From Porites lobata (taxonomy: Eukaryota > Cnidaria > Anthozoa > Scleractinia > Poritidae): a stretch of DNA of 64,000 nucleotides. This document shows, in pieces, positions 1 to 10,900 of the stretch; position 1 is the stretch's first letter; every line of letters begins with the position of its first letter. The stretch is from positions 1,936,501-2,000,500 of the forward strand of contig CALNXK010000039.1 in assembly GCA_942486035.1 (NCBI GenBank), written 5' to 3'. The position numbers were made by a program, and so were the translations under genes. The notes beneath the pieces were generated by a model. It made no database searches and was not told where the DNA came from. It worked only from the letters and a program-made list of their open reading frames with translations.

Positions 1-144
1 AAGATGCTTTAAGAGTCAGTAGCCTTATATATTGCCACAATTGCAAGATCGTTCAGTCCAGAAATCACATGAAGCAAACAAACACGTTCTTAAATTACAC
101 AAACAGCATCCAATCTCTCATTTTCATTATATTTCTTTGTATAG

Positions 145-189
145 GTTCAAACAACAATCCAAACAATCGTGATGGACAAGGAAGAGCAC
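145..189 (+). CDS. DD3-3: DD3-3 copy A, penultimate coding exon
   Basis: This 45-nt exon encodes the Asn-rich linker after WSG. It enters in phase 1 and leaves with one base (C) before GTAAGT. It matches the 42-nt exon 16084-16125 of copy B, with one extra codon. Confidence 0.75.
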
Positions 190-1430
190 GTAAGTTAAAT
201 GTTTCTATTAAAAATCAATTCTTGCTAATTTTGCGACTTCGGATTTGCTGAAGTATTTGACGTGGTTACACAGTAGAAATTAGAGTTCTAGCCAGTGGCT
301 TCGGACCTCGAATGAGAATCAGGCCATAGATCTCTTTCAAATGAAGTTACGGAGGCCGTGTTGACAAACGTCAGCCATGTTGGTGCCCAAAAAGAGGCCC
401 GTATGGAATAAACCTTTTCCTCATGCAAAGCATTTTTCCCCCAGATATTTGGATCAGGCTTTGATTTATTGGGCCTCGTAAAAGAAGCACTGAATTTCTT
501 TCTTTGTTAATATGCCAACTCACATAATACAGAAAATGTGCCAGCTATTATTTTTCTTAAATCTGATGAGAATGCCACCATAACTGTGCAACACTTGGGT
601 CAGATACTCTGTAAGTAAATGATATATGACACCAAACAACAAACATCAAAATAGTATATTCTCCTTAATAGAACCAGAAACTATAGAGTGTTTACACCTG
701 ACGTCACGGCGACCATGTTGGTGTACCAAGACAATCCTGTGGGAGTTGAACTCTTTTCTTACATAATAAATTAGCATAGATGCTGGCCACGTGAGTGAAA
801 ACGCTCTATACATTCATGGGTCGCATCCGGTGGGTCCCATGTATGTGGTACAAAGCAGGATGATTTAAAAAATGACCTGCAGCACTGGCCTAGTGCTAGT
901 GCCAAAACCAAACTGAAAATTTAAATTACACCAACAGAGCTATTTCTGAAAACGACGATAATTATGCTCATAAAAATGATGAATAATGCCAAAACTTTTG
1001 TTTCCACATGGAGCTGCTGACAACGAGAATGAAGACGTTATATTGTTATGTACTTCATTTGGCTTCGTCTCCAAATTTGACGAACAGTTTTGTTTGCACT
1101 TCAGGCACAGATCGCACTAACGTATGTTGGGTAAAGGAAGGATGCAGTTCTCTCAAACCCAAAGCTTGCTCCAGCTTGCCTCTTGATGTCGTTGATCACG
1201 TGGACCGCCAGTTTGACGCCAAAGAGTTGAACCTTCACCTCAACACAGGTTGTTACACTGGTGACAAACTGCAGGCTCAGCTTGATAACGCGCCAGCCTC
1301 CTGTAATCCGCCATGTTTTCGCATCACAAAGCCTGGAGAGTACTGTTATATGAGCACGCGCAATAACAACTTCTCCAACCGACGTCACATGGGACAGATT
1401 ACAGTCACCCAGGGCGCATTATCTTCGTAA
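145..1430 (+). CDS. DD3-3: DD3-3-like secreted protein, copy A (3' end only)
   Basis: These are the last two coding exons of a DD3-3-like gene: 145-189 (preceded by AG, followed by GTAAGT) and 1105-1430 (preceded by TTCAG, stop TAA at 1428-1430). Joined, they encode a tail beginning GSNNNPNN, then a Cys-rich block with NVCWVKEGC, a GCYTGD motif and a YMSTRNNNFSNRRHMGQI ending. The same two exons, with the same phases, end the complete copy at 7791-16823, so this is the 3' part of a tandem paralogue whose start lies outside the window. DD3-3 proteins are secreted proteins first named in Dictyostelium; I know of no firm biochemical function. Compared with copy B it lacks two codons after GCYTGD and ends GALSS instead of EPPE. 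Reading frame and splice signals are intact, so it is probably functional. Confidence 0.85.
190..1104 (+). other. Intron of DD3-3 copy A
   Basis: The intron runs from GTAAGT to TTCAG. The corresponding intron in copy B (16126-16500) is only 375 nt, so this one has gained sequence. I see no coding or clear repeat structure in it. Confidence 0.7.
1105..1430 (+). CDS. DD3-3: DD3-3 copy A, last coding exon
   Basis: This exon encodes the Cys-rich C-terminal domain and the stop codon. The segment encoding the final ~30 residues is almost base-for-base the same as in copy B, which suggests recent duplication or gene conversion. Confidence 0.85.
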
Positions 1431-1544
1431 CAAAACTCTACTTTATTATTGCTCTCTTAATGCACATGGTTTGTAATAGTTAGTAACATTGACAATATCA
1501 TGAGTGTAAGTTAACTTGGTTTGGACATAGTTATTAGAGGAGAC

Positions 1545-1783
1545 TGGTTATGAAAAGCGGCAAACATCAATGATAAAAACAACAGTGCTGTAGTTTATGT
1601 TCAAAGCACCGTGAAAGTGCACAATCCTTTGTTTTCTGTTGGCAAATTGTTACGGAATAAATTAATGCAACGTTTTTATTGGTCAATACAATCAAAATGA
1701 TAGGAATTCTTTTGAACGTTGTGCACTTTCAGGTCCACAAAAACATATAACAAAGGAGTCTGACGGGTTTCATAACCATTCCA
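1545..1783. repeat. MITE-like inverted repeat after copy A
   Basis: The ends GGTTATGAAA and TTTCATAACC mirror each other, and inside them GAAAGTGCAC near 1613 mirrors GTGCACTTTC near 1720. An AATAAA at 1656-1661, within this block, could serve as polyadenylation signal of copy A; another is at 2002-2007. Confidence 0.45.
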
Positions 1784-2533
1784 CTCAATTAACTATGGTT
1801 TGGAAGAATTTATTTGTTGTGAACGTTGTGATTACTACTAAAAGATGTCCAATTTGTTGCCTTGAACTCAGCTACAAGCGCTGAATCTGACAGCTATAAC
1901 TGAAGGACTAACTATCGCCACTTTTTAACAAATAGTCCCGTGCGAATCTAATGGAATGATTATAATGTAAGAATTATAGATTATAACTATCTGGCATATT
2001 CAATAAAAGTACCTGAATTGCAATTGAATGCTTTAATGCTCTTACTTGTGCAAACGATATATTTACTGAGAATTCAGTCGTGACACAATTATCCCTCTAA
2101 GCTCTAGTTGACCTTTAGGAGTAGAGGAAAGAAGGTCAAAAAATATATCAAATCCTACCGAGTTTTTTTATGGCGGTTGCGTCAATTTTAAGCTTTTAAA
2201 AATGGTCCATAATTCCTCTATGCCCTCTTCAAAAAGAGTTTCTGTCTGAAAACATTCATCATCATCGGTCGGCTGCAGAGCAGGCGACTACGAGCTTCCT
2301 CCAGCCACAACCGATGATCCTGTGCCAATTCAGACAGCTTGCCCGGGCCAATCATGTTGTCTGTGTCTCCCGAAAGGAGCTGAATGTATCTGAGAAACAG
2401 GGTTCGTTACCTTCCTGGTTTTCTCTTCCTGTGTGGTGGAAACATAAATATTGCTGGGAACATAAACAAATGAAAGAGACTTTAAGGTTTACGATATCTT
2501 TTAAAACAGTTGGTCATGAATATTTAAGTAAGA
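1784..2533. other. Intergenic, nothing recognised
   Basis: Apart from the AATAAA at 2002-2007 I see no gene, RNA or transposon feature here. The short open frame at 2314-2538 resembles nothing I know. Confidence 0.5.
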
Positions 2534-2584
2534 GATAAAGCCCGAGAACGGAGGTATTAAGCCATATACATCCCGAGGGCCTAC

Positions 2585-2621
<37 letters not shown>

Positions 2622-2632
2622 AGGGGTTTATC
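2534..2632. repeat. Palindromic hairpin MITE
   Basis: A nearly perfect palindrome from GATAAA to TTTATC. The two copies of CATATACATCC/GGATGTATATG face each other around a GGGCCTACGGCCC centre. It has no coding capacity and is typical of a foldback MITE. Confidence 0.7.
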
Positions 2633-2973
2633 TAACTTATTTCATGATATTATTCATGAGGTATAGGTTACATAAAGGTCGTCTTTCACAGGGCAATAAT
2701 TGGCCACTTGTTTTTGACATCTGTTTGTTTGTCATTTTTTGATCCGACCGCAGACAATGACGTATTTCATTGTAAGTATTGTAAAGGTTTTCACACAGCA
2801 TCGAGAAAGGGCGTTTCACGGGTCATAGTTTGTTCAAACCACTTGTTCTCACGGAGAACAATAGCGCATTGTTTGTCTGCTAAGCCGACAACAATCAAAT
2901 TTCAAACCTTTTGTGTTTTCTTATTTTTGTCTTGGTATTTTTTGGGGGGCCGGTACACTTGAGAGAGCGGCAA
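2633..2973. other. Intergenic, nothing recognised
   Basis: No convincing gene or repeat is visible. Short overlapping frames on both strands look random. Confidence 0.45.
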
Positions 2974-3464
2974 TGGATAGTGACGACGAAATTTTCCTAA
3001 CGCAAAATACTCTCAGGAGCCTTTTTCCCCTGAGTTGAATTTGGAAGAGTTAGTGGGAGTCTTTAGAAAACAATGTATTCTACCTCACTCCACGACAGAA
3101 ATACAAGTCTACGTACGGATGAAGGTATGATACCTATAAATATAGATCATTTACAATTCGGGTGCAAGAGGATAAAAATGTCAGTCAGTTTTAATGGTCG
3201 CAAGCCGGAGACGGTAATTAGAAGTTTCAGTTTTGTTTCATATTTTTATTTTCACTGTTAATTTTTGCAGTTTGGTTTACATCGACTCCTGTTGGACATA
3301 ACAAGCTTGGAAACGTTGTTAGAAAAATGTGTAAAGACGCAGACCTACAGGGCCAATTCAGTAATCACAGTCTGAGGGCCACAACAGCAACACGTGGACT
3401 GGAAAAAGGAATCTCAGATAAGTTGATTATGGAGCGTACGGGCCACCGAGATATCAGACCTTAA
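2974..3464 (+). pseudogene. Degenerate tyrosine-recombinase (Crypton-like) element
   Basis: The clear part is 3273-3464. It reads WFTSTPVGHNKLG, then a Cys/Asp-rich stretch, then NHSLRATTATRGLEKG and IMERTGHRD, and stops at TAA 3462-3464. The HSLRA...R and GH-R boxes are those of tyrosine recombinases of the DUF3504/Crypton type found in animal genomes. The frame ends before the nucleophilic tyrosine expected just after GHRD, so the copy is truncated and cannot be active. A TTTTTGCAG before 3270 looks like a splice acceptor. Upstream, an ATG at 2974 opens MDSDDEIFLTQ, followed by a frameshift into PELNLEELVGVF; this may be the N-terminus of the same element, which is inference. Confidence 0.6.
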
Positions 3465-3612
3465 GTTTTCTTAGAGTGAACCGGCATAGCCTGTATGATA
3501 TATGGGATACTACTGTATTTTCTGTAGTTGCAGAATAAATTTCTATATTTGTGTTAAAGGGAGGAATTTTCTCAGAATGTTTGGCGGGTTCAAAGGACGT
3601 GTATGATTTACT

Positions 3613-3734
3613 TTAATTGCTCATTATAAATGGAAGGGATTTATTTGTATATTGCCCAGGGCAGCAGGGCAATATACAAATAAATCCCGGGTATTTATAT
3701 AGATATTGTCCTTGCATTTATAATTAGCAATTTA
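3613..3734. repeat. Palindromic hairpin MITE
   Basis: The ends TAATTGC and GCAATTTA mirror each other, and the core GGATTTATTTGTATATTGCCC is repeated inverted around a CAGGGCAGCAGGG centre. It is non-coding. Confidence 0.7.
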
Positions 3735-4798
3735 TTCAATTCATCAGCCCCGCTCTTCCCTGCTTCATTATCAAGCCCTCCCCGGACTTTCAGTTAGTTA
3801 AATATTCATGAAGTATGTAAGTTAAATAAAGGATGTTGAATAACAAAAGAAAATGATATTTATAACCGACTGAAAACCATCGAATACTGCAAAGAAAACC
3901 GCTGTTAAAGTAATTTTTTGTGAGGGCCTTTGCAATGATGTGTTAGTATTCATTTGGTTTGTCCTAAAAAGAGCAAAATGTTTTCTAGCATCGATCATTC
4001 TCATCAGTACCCTAGCTTAATAAAGTTCAACATCCAACAATAAAAAAGCTCAAATACAATATAATTTCGTTGACACAGAAAGGATCTCTTGTAGTAAACG
4101 TTAACATACGAGTAAGTGAAACTGACTCATTACGCTGAACTTGAATAAGACGTGTTAAATTGCGGAGGAGCGTTTTCAAATGCGGAAAAGTCTTGACCAA
4201 AAATAGACAAACAAAAATAGTGATAATAGTGATAATACGGGATACTTGTCTCAGGATTGCGGAAAATTTTTCAGGCTTATAAATCTTCTGACCGGTAAAC
4301 GGAGTGTCCAAAAGAATGTTTATTAAATAACTGCAGGGAGTTGTTGTTTTTTATTAACCGGAGTCTTGACAAAAGAACATGTTTATAAAAATTCTGCTCA
4401 TTAGGGTCATTAGCAACAAATAAACACTCAATTCAATGATTCCGGGAGTAAATAAAGTATTCAAGGAAACAAGTCCAAGGGTTTTTTGTAGCCTTCGTTG
4501 TGGCAGGCGCAAAATATCAGGAGAGGGAGAAGAGCCGGGACACAAAAAATTCCCTCTTTTGTTTTTCCTCTTCCCCCATCTACTTTAGATGGATATGTGT
4601 TGGCCGACCATGACGTTATGCAATACAGCGGAAGGTCTATTTGAAGCACCCCTAAAAACTATTTATATCCCGTTGAGATATCTCACTTCAGGTAAACTTT
4701 GGTCGTTTCCAATGTTTTAGGAATCTTTTCGTCTGGCAACTAAACGGCGAAACTTTGAGCTACACCATTGCGGGTCTGGTCGAGGACAAGGAGTAGCT
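3735..4798. repeat. Intergenic; holds one copy of an old direct repeat (4140-4345)
   Basis: About 4140-4345 resembles 7215-7425, sharing GGATTGCGGAAAATT and GCAGGGAGTTG with similar spacing. The pair lies upstream of copy B and may be an old duplicated non-coding segment. No gene is recognised. Confidence 0.4.
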
Positions 4799-4874
4799 TA
4801 GGCTCGATTACCAGTCGCTGTTCGGGAAAATGAGCCCAAAGACCGGACCCGGGAGACGGCGGAAATCGAGCCTA
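4799..4874. repeat. Short inverted-repeat element
   Basis: TTAGGCTCGATT and AATCGAGCCTAG face each other 40-50 nt apart, with CCGGACCCGGG in the right half. It looks like a short foldback MITE. Confidence 0.55.
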
Positions 4875-6205
4875 GGAGTAGCTCAGTGTTTCTTCATTGG
4901 AAAAATCTAGGGGAAGTATTGTCCTTATGTTAAAATTTTCAGGAGAGATTATCTTTGAGCAATAATTGCACTGCCTTGGTAATAAAATGTGAAGAAACAC
5001 AAGTTCGAAGAATGGAAATGGTTATCCAGAGATTTTTGGGCTTTCTTAGGCTTTAGAGAATCTTAGGCAATATTTGCTCCTTCGAATGGTTGGTTGCTCC
5101 TGTTTGAAAAGCGAACACCAGCCCCAATAGCTAAATTAGGAAATAATCTTTTAACTCTGAGCTTGTCTCAACTTGAAGAACTCATCAGTTTCAGTATTGA
5201 AGAATATTTTCAACAGGAATTGTATGTGAAAGTGGAAAACCCTCTTAAAATAAGTTGAAGGCAGCTCTTATTTCAATACTTCACGTTGGGATCACTATAT
5301 GACTTGCAAATGTATATTATGAACATAGTATTGCAAAACATTTTTCAGGCTATAAACGATCTTGTCTTTTATTGCAAATTGCAGTTAAAATCGCAGCAGA
5401 AGAATCCTGTTTTCTATTAGTATTTTTTGTAAGCATCCACAGACGTGATCGATCAGTTTTTGTTCTTCCCAGTAAAGTCTGATAACAGTTAAAGTACGCT
5501 GTAAAGAGCCTGCGGCTTAAAAAAAGATAAGAATAATAAAAATCCAAAGAACGTTCAATCAAAACAATGGGGGCAATCGTGGAAAAAAGGGTCCTTTTGG
5601 TTGTTCGAAACAACAATTGGTCTTTATACGTATATTTATTAACCTTATCATTTGGTTATTGTCTGATTAAAGTATTGTCACGTGCTGAGTTGGTGAAGCG
5701 GTTAAGTTAAATACACAAAAACGAGTTTGGTTAAATTGGTTCTAAATTCTGCTGGAATTTCTACTATTTTTATAATATTTAATTCCTATTGTGTCAATAA
5801 AGTGGTATACATATTCATTAACTTCTGTATAACTTAGCAAGAGAGATTGCAATTAAAAGAGTCAGTAAGGCTAATAGTATTTAGTTTAGTCACTGACCTG
5901 CACCCGGCACTTGCAGACTGGTGTAGTCTATTTCAGATCTTGACGACTCTGAGCAACTGAAGGCTTAAGTGCAGGTATGCTCTTATCGAAATTTTTACTT
6001 CTGTGTCGGTATTTTTGCTGTTGTTAATTTAACGGCCTTCTCAAAACGGAGGATTACGAATACCACAAAAAGGGCGATTACAAATTAAATTGTGCACTAG
6101 ATTACAGAAACCATTGATTTTACAAATTCTATTGGCCCTAAGTAGATTGCAGACTTCAGTGAAAGACTAGTCAGATATTAAATGCGGCCTGTGAAGCAAA
6201 GAACG
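4875..6205. other. Intergenic, nothing recognised
   Basis: AT-rich sequence with no gene-like frame, RNA gene or clear inverted repeat that I can support. Confidence 0.45.
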
Positions 6206-6552
6206 TTTCACCGAGACCAAGATTAAATCATGATACGACTAGTTGCAAAGTTTGCAAGCATTCAATTCATTTGGTTCTTGCTCCAAAATTATATAATCTA
6301 CTGCCAAAGCGTTTGAGAGACTTGCTTGCGTTGTCCAGTCTTCGTAATCTGGAGACTTACAAATGTTATGCTAACTTACTCAGATGCATGCTTATTGCGC
6401 AAACTGCATTTTATGATATAGTACTTACATCTAATATTTGTCACTTCCTTTTTATATCTACACAATGTGCTACAATACTAGTTTCAGATTTGACGCCCTT
6501 ATTGGTTTTTGTTAACAGATATGAATATAATGATGTAAATCATTGGTCCTAG
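6206..6552 (+). pseudogene. LINE 3'-end remnant
   Basis: From about 6271 the frame reads LAPKLYNLLPKRLRDLLALS and continues to SSLRNLETYK. This resembles the short conserved tail after the reverse transcriptase in Jockey/CR1-like LINEs (pattern: LWNxLPxxIR...LSSF). No reverse-transcriptase domain precedes it, so it is at most a 5'-truncated remnant. Confidence 0.4.
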
Positions 6553-7537
6553 TTTTTAAATGTTTTTTAAATTTGTTTTTTGTTATTTATTTAATTTGTT
6601 TTTTTATTTTTAATTCAACGACTAACCTGCTCTGTTAAGTTTGACACTTAAGTATAGGTAGCCAAGATGTATTCAGACTGATGGCCAAGAAGCTTGAAGA
6701 CAGTTTAAAATGTGCAATTAGTTTCCTTTCATGTTTTTCACCTGTTTTTTTATTTAACACAATTCTCCAGTTAACAAGTCAACTTGAACACTCTCATTGT
6801 TGATAATGCAATTAAATTCAATTACTGCGCTCAACATAAGTTTAAAATGCTAGGTTGATGCTATGTAACTATAGTTTCAGTTAATAAACGCTTCTTTCCC
6901 TTCTGTCATCGTTCAATTGAAAAGTTTTTAAAGACAGGTAATAATCGATTAATAAAGATCATGGTGAAATAGTAATTTGAACTGTTTAGATTTAGACACT
7001 GCTGCCATGAGACGTTTTTGTTAAATATTTAGTTTTGTATTCAAAACTCTGGCCCTTGTGAAATATACATCCGTGTGGGTGGAAAACAACTGAAGATGAC
7101 TTTTATAACTGTGGACGGTATGAAAACCGTAGCACAACCAGGCTTAGTTGCGTTTAGAATAAAAGAGCTGTAATAACCGCTTTAGCTCTAAAGGCATCTC
7201 AGTAAGTGCTTGCTGAGAGCTGTGTTAAAATTGTTTTGAATGCGGAAAAACGCTTTGCACAACGAAGCCCGAAATAGAAATAATTTTTAATAATAGACTC
7301 GCGGGATAACCGTTTATTATGGACTTCTGGATTGCGGAAAATTGTTTTTGCTTATGAAATTTCTGTCCGGGAGTGGGATTTGTCAATAGGAAGTTTATTA
7401 AACAGCCGCAGGGAGTTTGTTTGATTGGGATGAACACGAACAGTTGGCGAAAAGCGCATGTTGTTATACATCGATGCAAAACAAAAGCGTTTTTGTTACG
7501 CAGTGGATCGATAAATACAAATAGAGCACAAAGTGTT
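6553..7537. other. Intergenic upstream of DD3-3 copy B
   Basis: It contains the second copy (about 7215-7425) of the direct repeat also seen at 4140-4345. No gene is recognised. Confidence 0.4.
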
Positions 7538-7545
7538 TATAAATA
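7538..7545 (+). promoter_or_regulatory. Possible TATA box of DD3-3 copy B
   Basis: TATAAATA lies about 245 nt before the ATG at 7791. The assignment rests on sequence and position only, and the region is AT-rich, so it may be chance. Confidence 0.2.
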
Positions 7546-7790
7546 ACTTTAAAATAACTTTAAATCTGACGGTCACAAGAAAAATATCCAAACACGCTGG
7601 ACCACATGGGTTTATTAGGAGTAGGCGGAAAATATGGTCTGATGAAAAAGATTGACCCCTAAAATAATGCTCTTGAAATAATTAGCTTTCTCGGTTAATG
7701 ATAGCGATCACTGGCGATGTAATTGATTTAATAGATGAAGTGGTAAGTCCAATCAATTTGCGTTTTTCTTTCCTTCCATAAGCGTAGGAA

Positions 7791-7943
7791 ATGAAGAGCA
7801 TTTTCGTTTGGAGCTGCCTGATGGCTGCTCTTATAGAACTTTGCTTGTCAGACATATACCTACATGTTCCACACGGTTCAAACAATCGACTGAATGGTAA
7901 CCAAGACAACGTCAGAAACGACGCCAGACTGTTTGATTCACAG
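7791..7943 (+). CDS. DD3-3: DD3-3 copy B exon 1 (signal peptide and N-terminus)
   Basis: 51 codons, phase 0 at the donor (CAG|GTAGGA). It encodes the signal peptide, with cleavage likely after LCLS, and the family's N-terminal HGSNNRL box ending RLFDSQ. Confidence 0.88.
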
Positions 7944-10900
7944 GTAGGACTGTTCTGATCTTTGTTGCATATCTTTAAGCATTCTCTCTTTCTTTAAGCA
8001 TGTAGTATGTTATATTTCGGAGTGGGACATTATGTTCATATCCGACTGCTGCACGGACGGCCTCTCAATACTCACTAATGCAAGAAAAAAAACTGAAAAA
8101 GAGAAATGGAAAGAAATGAAAGAGAAAAGTAAAGTATATCTTTTTTCAGCTCAAGGTGTTGCCAAAATCTCCTAATTATTGTTGTTTCGTGAGAGCTCTA
8201 AGTTTTCTCTCCGTAAAGTAAAGTCTAAAGCAGACAGAAGTTTAAAGGAAGTGTTTGTGTTTGTGTCAAGCCAGTCTGTGAGATTGCTTGTTAGTCTTTC
8301 GCCCAATGTAATTTATAACATATCCATGACAGTCTTGGATTTTGGATTCCACTCCATGGATTCCGGATTCCAGGTACTGGATTCCTTATTTTTTGTCATT
8401 GGAACTTGGATTCTGAATTCCAACCATTAGCGGATTCCTGATTCCTTTAGCTGGATTCCCGATTCCAAACACCAGGATTCCTGATTCCACAAGCAAAACT
8501 TTCCCGGGGCGTTTTGCTAAGAGTTACCATACTAGCACATGAAAATTGTTAGAAAAAGATAGCTGATTCAGTAGGGGCAAATGATAGATCCTTTATCTTT
8601 TTGGCTCAATGCCTGTAAATGTCCCTTACAGTTATCACGAATAACGGCGGTCATATTAGGATTTAGCAGCGTGAAGGGTACCAATCCTCAAATTTTACCC
8701 CCAAAAGTGTCCTACGAACAACCTCGCTTATTGGCTTTCGGCAAGAGAAAATGAGGAAAGAGAGTGAATCCATGTGCCCATGATAATTATTTGAGATCTA
8801 TTATTAGTTCGACCCAAGTTCTGCGAAGGCCATTGTTGTTTGTTATTCCCCTGACCGTCGGATCAACATCACAAGACTCTTCTCACAACCGCTTTCTTCA
8901 CTGATTGACGCCGGCCAGGAGGACCATGTTCCCCGTCGGCGGGTACTCTTGCCAGATTTTTCCATGTAGAAATCTTTTGACTAATCGACGGAAGTGATAC
9001 CGGACTTCCCAGGTCATTTTTCTTTCTTAAAATAACATGACGACATTGTAACAACCAATAAGCTGTCCTCCTTAAAGTAATCTCACAACATGACACAGAA
9101 CCAAGAATAGATTTCAAATAATTTTCATAGGAAGAGAACCTTTTTAATTTAAAACCTGACTCGCTGTTGCTGCCGATAGATAATTCAAGAAGGTCAAACA
9201 TTTTAGTGAAAGATTACAACTGTGTCCTTACGTTAACGTACGAGGTTTCTCATATTTGTACACGTACGTAAAAACAATATAAACACCATATCTTAAGGCG
9301 ATTAAAAACGCGGGTCGATGTATTAAAAGCATTCTTTTCTCTTTTATAGAATAATGGAAAGGCTGGGTACAATGTTGGAGACAAGCTGGATAGTAACCCA
9401 GGAGATAACATACCTGAAATCAGACAGCTGCCAATGGTAATTATAACTAGAACTAGTAATAACCAAAGGTTACGGAGTGCGGGCGACAACGATCGAAGGT
9501 CAAAACGCTTTTGCTCCAGCGCTGTGCTTTGCGTAAGTTTCACGTGACAGATAGTCAAAACACGGGTGATCAGATTGCGTTCTGTGCATTCTATACATTC
9601 AATAGTGGAAGTCCAAACGAATGCTGGCTACATACATGCGACACGTACGTAATAACAACCTGGAGATTAGGATTGCGGGCTCCTCTTGTCGCCCGCAATT
9701 AAATAATAAAAATGATAATAATAATAACAATAATAATAATAATAATAATAATAATAGTAATAATAATAGAGGCTCACACTAGATTGATTGAGATAAGAAC
9801 GGGTGGATGGGTGTTTGGATATGACTGTTATAAAGCTAGCCTGGTGTCTAGATATTAAGGAGCGTAAGCAAAGACGACTCGTCAAAAAGCGATTAAACAA
9901 CAACGCTCTTTTTTGTACATTTAATTTTGCCGTCGTTTCACGACTACGACGTGAAAGTGCTTAATTTCACGTTTCAGAGGGGGCCTTCAATCCTGGGGAC
10001 CGCATTGAAGTATACTGACTTAACTAAGCCTTTGAGGACGTAATTCTCGTTGAGCTTCGTTTTCCATCAAATCGTCGGTTTTTCAAGGAAATAGTCGCAG
10101 ATCAAGAGTTATTTTTTCTTGGTAACGATACTAACGAGTTCGAGCAACCACAAAAGACAAAGAAAACAGCCATAAGTTTAATAAGCAAAATGACTCTAAA
10201 CGCAAAACGTGCAGCACACTTTTTGGTGCATTCCTTTGCCATCATCGCACGGTTAACGTTGTTAAACTTGATCTCAATAATATGCGATCGTCGATTTAAT
10301 CTCTGAGGTAACCGTTTTATCCGACTAAGCAACGTACCCTTACTGACTGTAAGTTCTCTAAATCGATTATTTATTACAAATCATACTATAGTATCAAGGG
10401 TTTTTGCATTAGTTTGAGAGCAGTGCCTCATAAACCTTTATTTATCAGGAGTTCTACATGGGTGGATGTCACGAAAAAGCCAAAACCGAGGTCGACATCA
10501 TGTGGACAAATCAACATGGAACCGGACCTAAAACGGACGACAGGGTGGAGTCACAAGTCATCTTACAGTACATGTGTCAGCCGTACTCCGAAGAAAAGAT
10601 GACTTCCGCAGATGTGAACATAGCCTTTGATTATCACACCGTTCGTAATGGTCAGACACTTACCCAACAAGCATTTGCACCAAACGGAGCTCGGGAAAAT
10701 GCTTACATCAGAAAGGACCGTGGCCTTCATGAACCACTCAGTTACTATCAAGCTTACTTCCGCAGAGAGCGAAACAAAGGTAAGCATACTCTTCAATTGT
10801 GTACATTTTCAGGGAGTTGATAAAAAGAGTTGGTTGGTGTTGTGTCAGGTTGCTCTATGGGACGGTATTGGGGTCCTTATAGTTGAGGAGGCCATATTGG

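Noticed and set aside
8869..9201. 110-codon minus-strand frame
   Set aside because: No similarity recognised, and it lies in intron 1 of DD3-3 copy B on the opposite strand.
9667..9903. 78-codon minus-strand frame with a poly-Tyr run
   Set aside because: It is the translation of the TAA/ATA microsatellite.
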